Positions 62,158-64,000 of a DNA stretch of 64,000 nt are shown one piece after another. The DNA is from CAYOBW01 sp964402115 (lineage in GTDB: Bacteria > Verrucomicrobiota > Kiritimatiellia > UBA8416 > CAYOBW01): NCBI GenBank assembly GCA_964402115.1, contig CAYOBW010000008.1, forward strand, positions 5,489 to 69,488, in the 5' to 3' direction. The position numbers and the translations under genes were made by a program. Each line of letters opens with the position of its first letter. Within the stretch, counting starts at the first letter, position 1. Under the pieces are notes generated by a model. The model worked only from the letters and a program-made list of their open reading frames with translations, was not told the DNA's origin and made no database searches.

Positions 62158-63459
62158 ATGACACCATCCGCCCAGCATCCCGAAACCCTCGCTCTGCACG
62201 CCGGCCAGGCGCCCGACCCGGTCACCGGCGCGCGCGCGGTGCCCATCTACCAGACCAGCAGTTACGTCTTCAAGAGCAGCGAACACGCCGCGAATCTCTT
62301 CGCCCTGAAGGAATTCGGGAATATCTACACCCGGCTCATGAACCCGACCAACGACGTGGTCGAGAAACGCATCGCCGCGCTCGAGGGCGGGACGGGCGCG
62401 CTGCTGACCTCCAGTGGCATGGCGGCCATCTTCCTCAGCATCCATACCCTCGCCCAGGTGGGCGACCACATCGTCTCCTCCGCTTCGCTGTATGGCGGGA
62501 CGGACACGCTGTTCCGCTATACGCTGCCGCGGCTTGGCATCCAGGTGACTTTCGTGGAAGATCCGACGCCCGCGAAGATCGCGGCTGCCATCCAGCCCAA
62601 CACGCGGGCGGTCTATCTCGAAACCATCGGCAACCCCAAGGGCGACGTCGCGGACCTGGCGGGCATCGCGCAGGCGGCCCACGCCGCGGGTGTGCCCGTG
62701 ATCGTGGACAACACCTTCGCCCCGATTCTCTGCAGGCCCATCGCGCACGGCGCCGACATCGTCGTGCACTCCTGCACGAAGTGGATTGGCGGGCACGGCA
62801 CCTCCATCGGCGGCGTGATCGTGGACGGCGGCACGTTCAACTGGGGCGCGGGCCGGCACCCGCTCTTCACCACGCCGGATGGCGCCTACCACGGGCTCGT
62901 GTATTGGGACGCCCTCCAGAATGTGCCGGGCATGGGCAACGTGGCGTTCATCCTCAAGGCGCGCTTGGACGGCATGCGGAACATCGGGCTCTGCGCCAGC
63001 CCGTTCAACTCCTTCCTCTTTCTGCAGGGGCTCGAGACGCTGCCGCTGCGCATCGAGCGGCAGAGCGCCAACACCCTCGCGCTCGCCCGCTGGCTGCAAC
63101 AGCAGCCGCAGGTGGCCTGGGTGAACTACCCCGGCCTGCCCGACCACCCGTGGCACGCCGCCGCGGCGAAATACCTGCAGGGCGGCTGCGGGGCCGTGCT
63201 CGGTTTCGGCATCAAGGGCGGCCGCGCGGCCGGCGCCGCATTCATCGACGCGGTCAAACTGGCCAGCCACCTGGCCAACGTGGGCGATGCCAAGACGCTC
63301 GTTCTGCATCCGGCCTCCACGAGTCACCAGCAGATGAGCGACGAGGACCAGCGCGCCGCGGGCGTGACGCCGGAGTTCATCCGCGTCGCTGTGGGCCTCG
63401 AACACCTCGACGACTTGAAAGCCGACTTCGCGCAGGCCCTCGCCGCCAGCGTGCGGTAA
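62158..63459 (+). CDS. metY: O-acetylhomoserine sulfhydrylase
   Basis: A 433-residue PLP enzyme of the Cys/Met metabolism family. TLALHAGQAPDPVTGARAVPIYQTSSYVF start, TRLMNPTNDVVEKRIAALEGG, LLTSSGMAAIFLSIHTLA, IVDNTFAPILCRPIAHGADIVVHSCTKWIGGHG (PLP Lys in SCTKW), PASTSHQQMS and IRVAVGLEHLDDL at the end. Length and motifs match O-acetylhomoserine aminocarboxypropyltransferase rather than cystathionine gamma-synthase. It uses sulfide to make homocysteine in the cytoplasm. AGGAG precedes the ATG, 40 nt after the Rrf2 gene. Confidence 0.93.
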   Translation: MTPSAQHPETLALHAGQAPDPVTGARAVPIYQTSSYVFKSSEHAANLFALKEFGNIYTRLMNPTNDVVEKRIAALEGGTGALLTSSGMAAIFLSIHTLAQVGDHIVSSASLYGGTDTLFRYTLPRLGIQVTFVEDPTPAKIAAAIQPNTRAVYLETIGNPKGDVADLAGIAQAAHAAGVPVIVDNTFAPILCRPIAHGADIVVHSCTKWIGGHGTSIGGVIVDGGTFNWGAGRHPLFTTPDGAYHGLVYWDALQNVPGMGNVAFILKARLDGMRNIGLCASPFNSFLFLQGLETLPLRIERQSANTLALARWLQQQPQVAWVNYPGLPDHPWHAAAAKYLQGGCGAVLGFGIKGGRAAGAAFIDAVKLASHLANVGDAKTLVLHPASTSHQQMSDEDQRAAGVTPEFIRVAVGLEHLDDLKADFAQALAASVR

Positions 63460-63569
63460 CGCTGGTCGCCGCCCGTGTGAACGCCCGCGGTTCACCGGGC
63501 ACGGCGTTGCATTCGAAAAATGCGTGCCGAGTGTGCCAGGTGATTTGTCGCGAGTTGCACGGCGTTATC

Positions 63570-63720
63570 AGGCAGCACTGGGAGCGAGGGGCGTCTCGCC
63601 CCCGTAACGAGAAGACCGGGGGCGGGACGCCCCCGCTCCCAGTTACCGGGTCGGCTGTGCCGGATGAGATTTGTGCCACCGTTGACATCGCACGCATGCC
63701 GTCCGCGCATTGAGCTACAG
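63570..63720. repeat. dispersed palindromic element, copy 2
   Basis: The core 63577-63693 matches the element at 54955-55071, including the inverted GC-rich pair (GGGGCGTCTCGCCCCCG and CGGGGGCGGGACGCCCCCG) and the TGCCACCGTTGACATCGCAC end. Left flank TGCCAGGTGATTTGTCGCG also corresponds. Confidence 0.65.
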
Positions 63721-64000
63721 CCTGAACCCCTACAGCCGACTACGCTTTCCAGGTTCCTGGCGCCGTATGTGCGCCCGCCTCGCACGCGGCTCCGCGGAGC
63801 GTCGCCCTCCCGATGCGCTTCCAGGCAGCCTGCATGACACCGCGGGGGAGGGGTGGCGCATAGGAGCGTAGAAGCGGGGCGTGATGCCAGGCGATTTGTG
63901 TCGTCTCGGACCCCGTTGTCAGTCAATACGATCCAATTCGGCCGGCATCCTTCCCTCAACCCAGCGGTCGGACCGTAGCGTCGCGTTGACTTCGCCAGAT
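63721..64000. other. end of window: no gene recognised
   Basis: Downstream of metY and repeat copy 2 there is no open frame with coding character. GATGCCAGGCGATTTGTGTCG at about 63881-63901 is a third partial match to the element's left flank (GTGCCAGGTGATTTGTG), so another diverged repeat is likely. Nothing else is apparent. Confidence 0.45.

Overview
The window is a high-GC, densely packed bacterial chromosome segment. The gene content suggests an anaerobic member of the PVC superphylum (Kiritimatiellota, Lentisphaerota or Verrucomicrobiota): a DUF1080 protein, a Tat-exported xylose-isomerase-like protein, a secreted beta-helix/LamG protein, VIT/vWA proteins, an S23-type four-helix-bundle protein, several radical SAM enzymes and sigma-54 regulators. 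No rRNA, tRNA, CRISPR array, phage gene or transposase was seen. The lineage is inferred from gene content only.

Layout. (1) 1-7354, minus strand: a sigma-54-type promoter precedes a long operon of two NifX/MTH1175-like proteins, two small DUF5320 proteins, a COG0731-type radical SAM enzyme, thioredoxin, a Cys-rich miniprotein, a MinD/Mrp ATPase with two ferredoxin motifs, a DsrE protein and a DUF89 phosphatase. A PAS/AAA+ sigma-54 activator and a coupled S23 protein lie just upstream. This resembles the orange-protein (ORP) loci of sulfate reducers. (2) 7623-16913, minus strand: an envelope locus with an NtrC-type response regulator, sigma-54 promoter motifs, paired palindromes, a secreted coiled-coil protein, an outer-membrane-barrel-like protein, a sensor kinase and a seven-repeat surface protein. 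A second sigma-54 motif precedes a Cys/Gly-rich secreted protein and a DUF4405 membrane protein. (3) 17074-21631: a sulfur-handling operon (persulfide-dioxygenase-like/rhodanese fusion, two YeeE/YedE transporter halves, one fused to three rhodanese domains). (4) 22017-32908: a ten-gene minus-strand cluster with five radical SAM proteins (three of the B12-binding type), a GH3-fold adenylating enzyme, two GNAT-like proteins and an NTF2-like protein. This is the best candidate for an undescribed pathway. (5) 33171-39262: FHA-GAF histidine kinase, sugar isomerase-like protein, DUF1080 protein, large repeat lipoprotein. (6) 39372-50881: an OmpR-type two-component system beside divergent vWA/VIT operons. 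Their shared intergenic region carries four TGTMAW-like half-sites at exact 11-bp spacing plus an opposite-strand pair. The last gene, a toroid/DUF4159 fusion, is frameshifted. (7) 51062-56340: a beta-helix/LamG protein followed by a repeat-rich, gene-poor accessory stretch. (8) 56340-63459: an operon of DUF362, DHOD-like, adenosine-deaminase-like and DEDD-exonuclease-like genes, a pseudopilin, and an Rrf2 regulator followed by metY.

The segment is also seeded with several dispersed repeat families. One is a 137-142-bp MITE-like element with terminal inverted repeats and, in two copies, target-site duplications next to stop codons. The others are a hairpin element with 27-28-bp perfect arms, a roughly 117-bp palindromic element, and short tandem heptamers.
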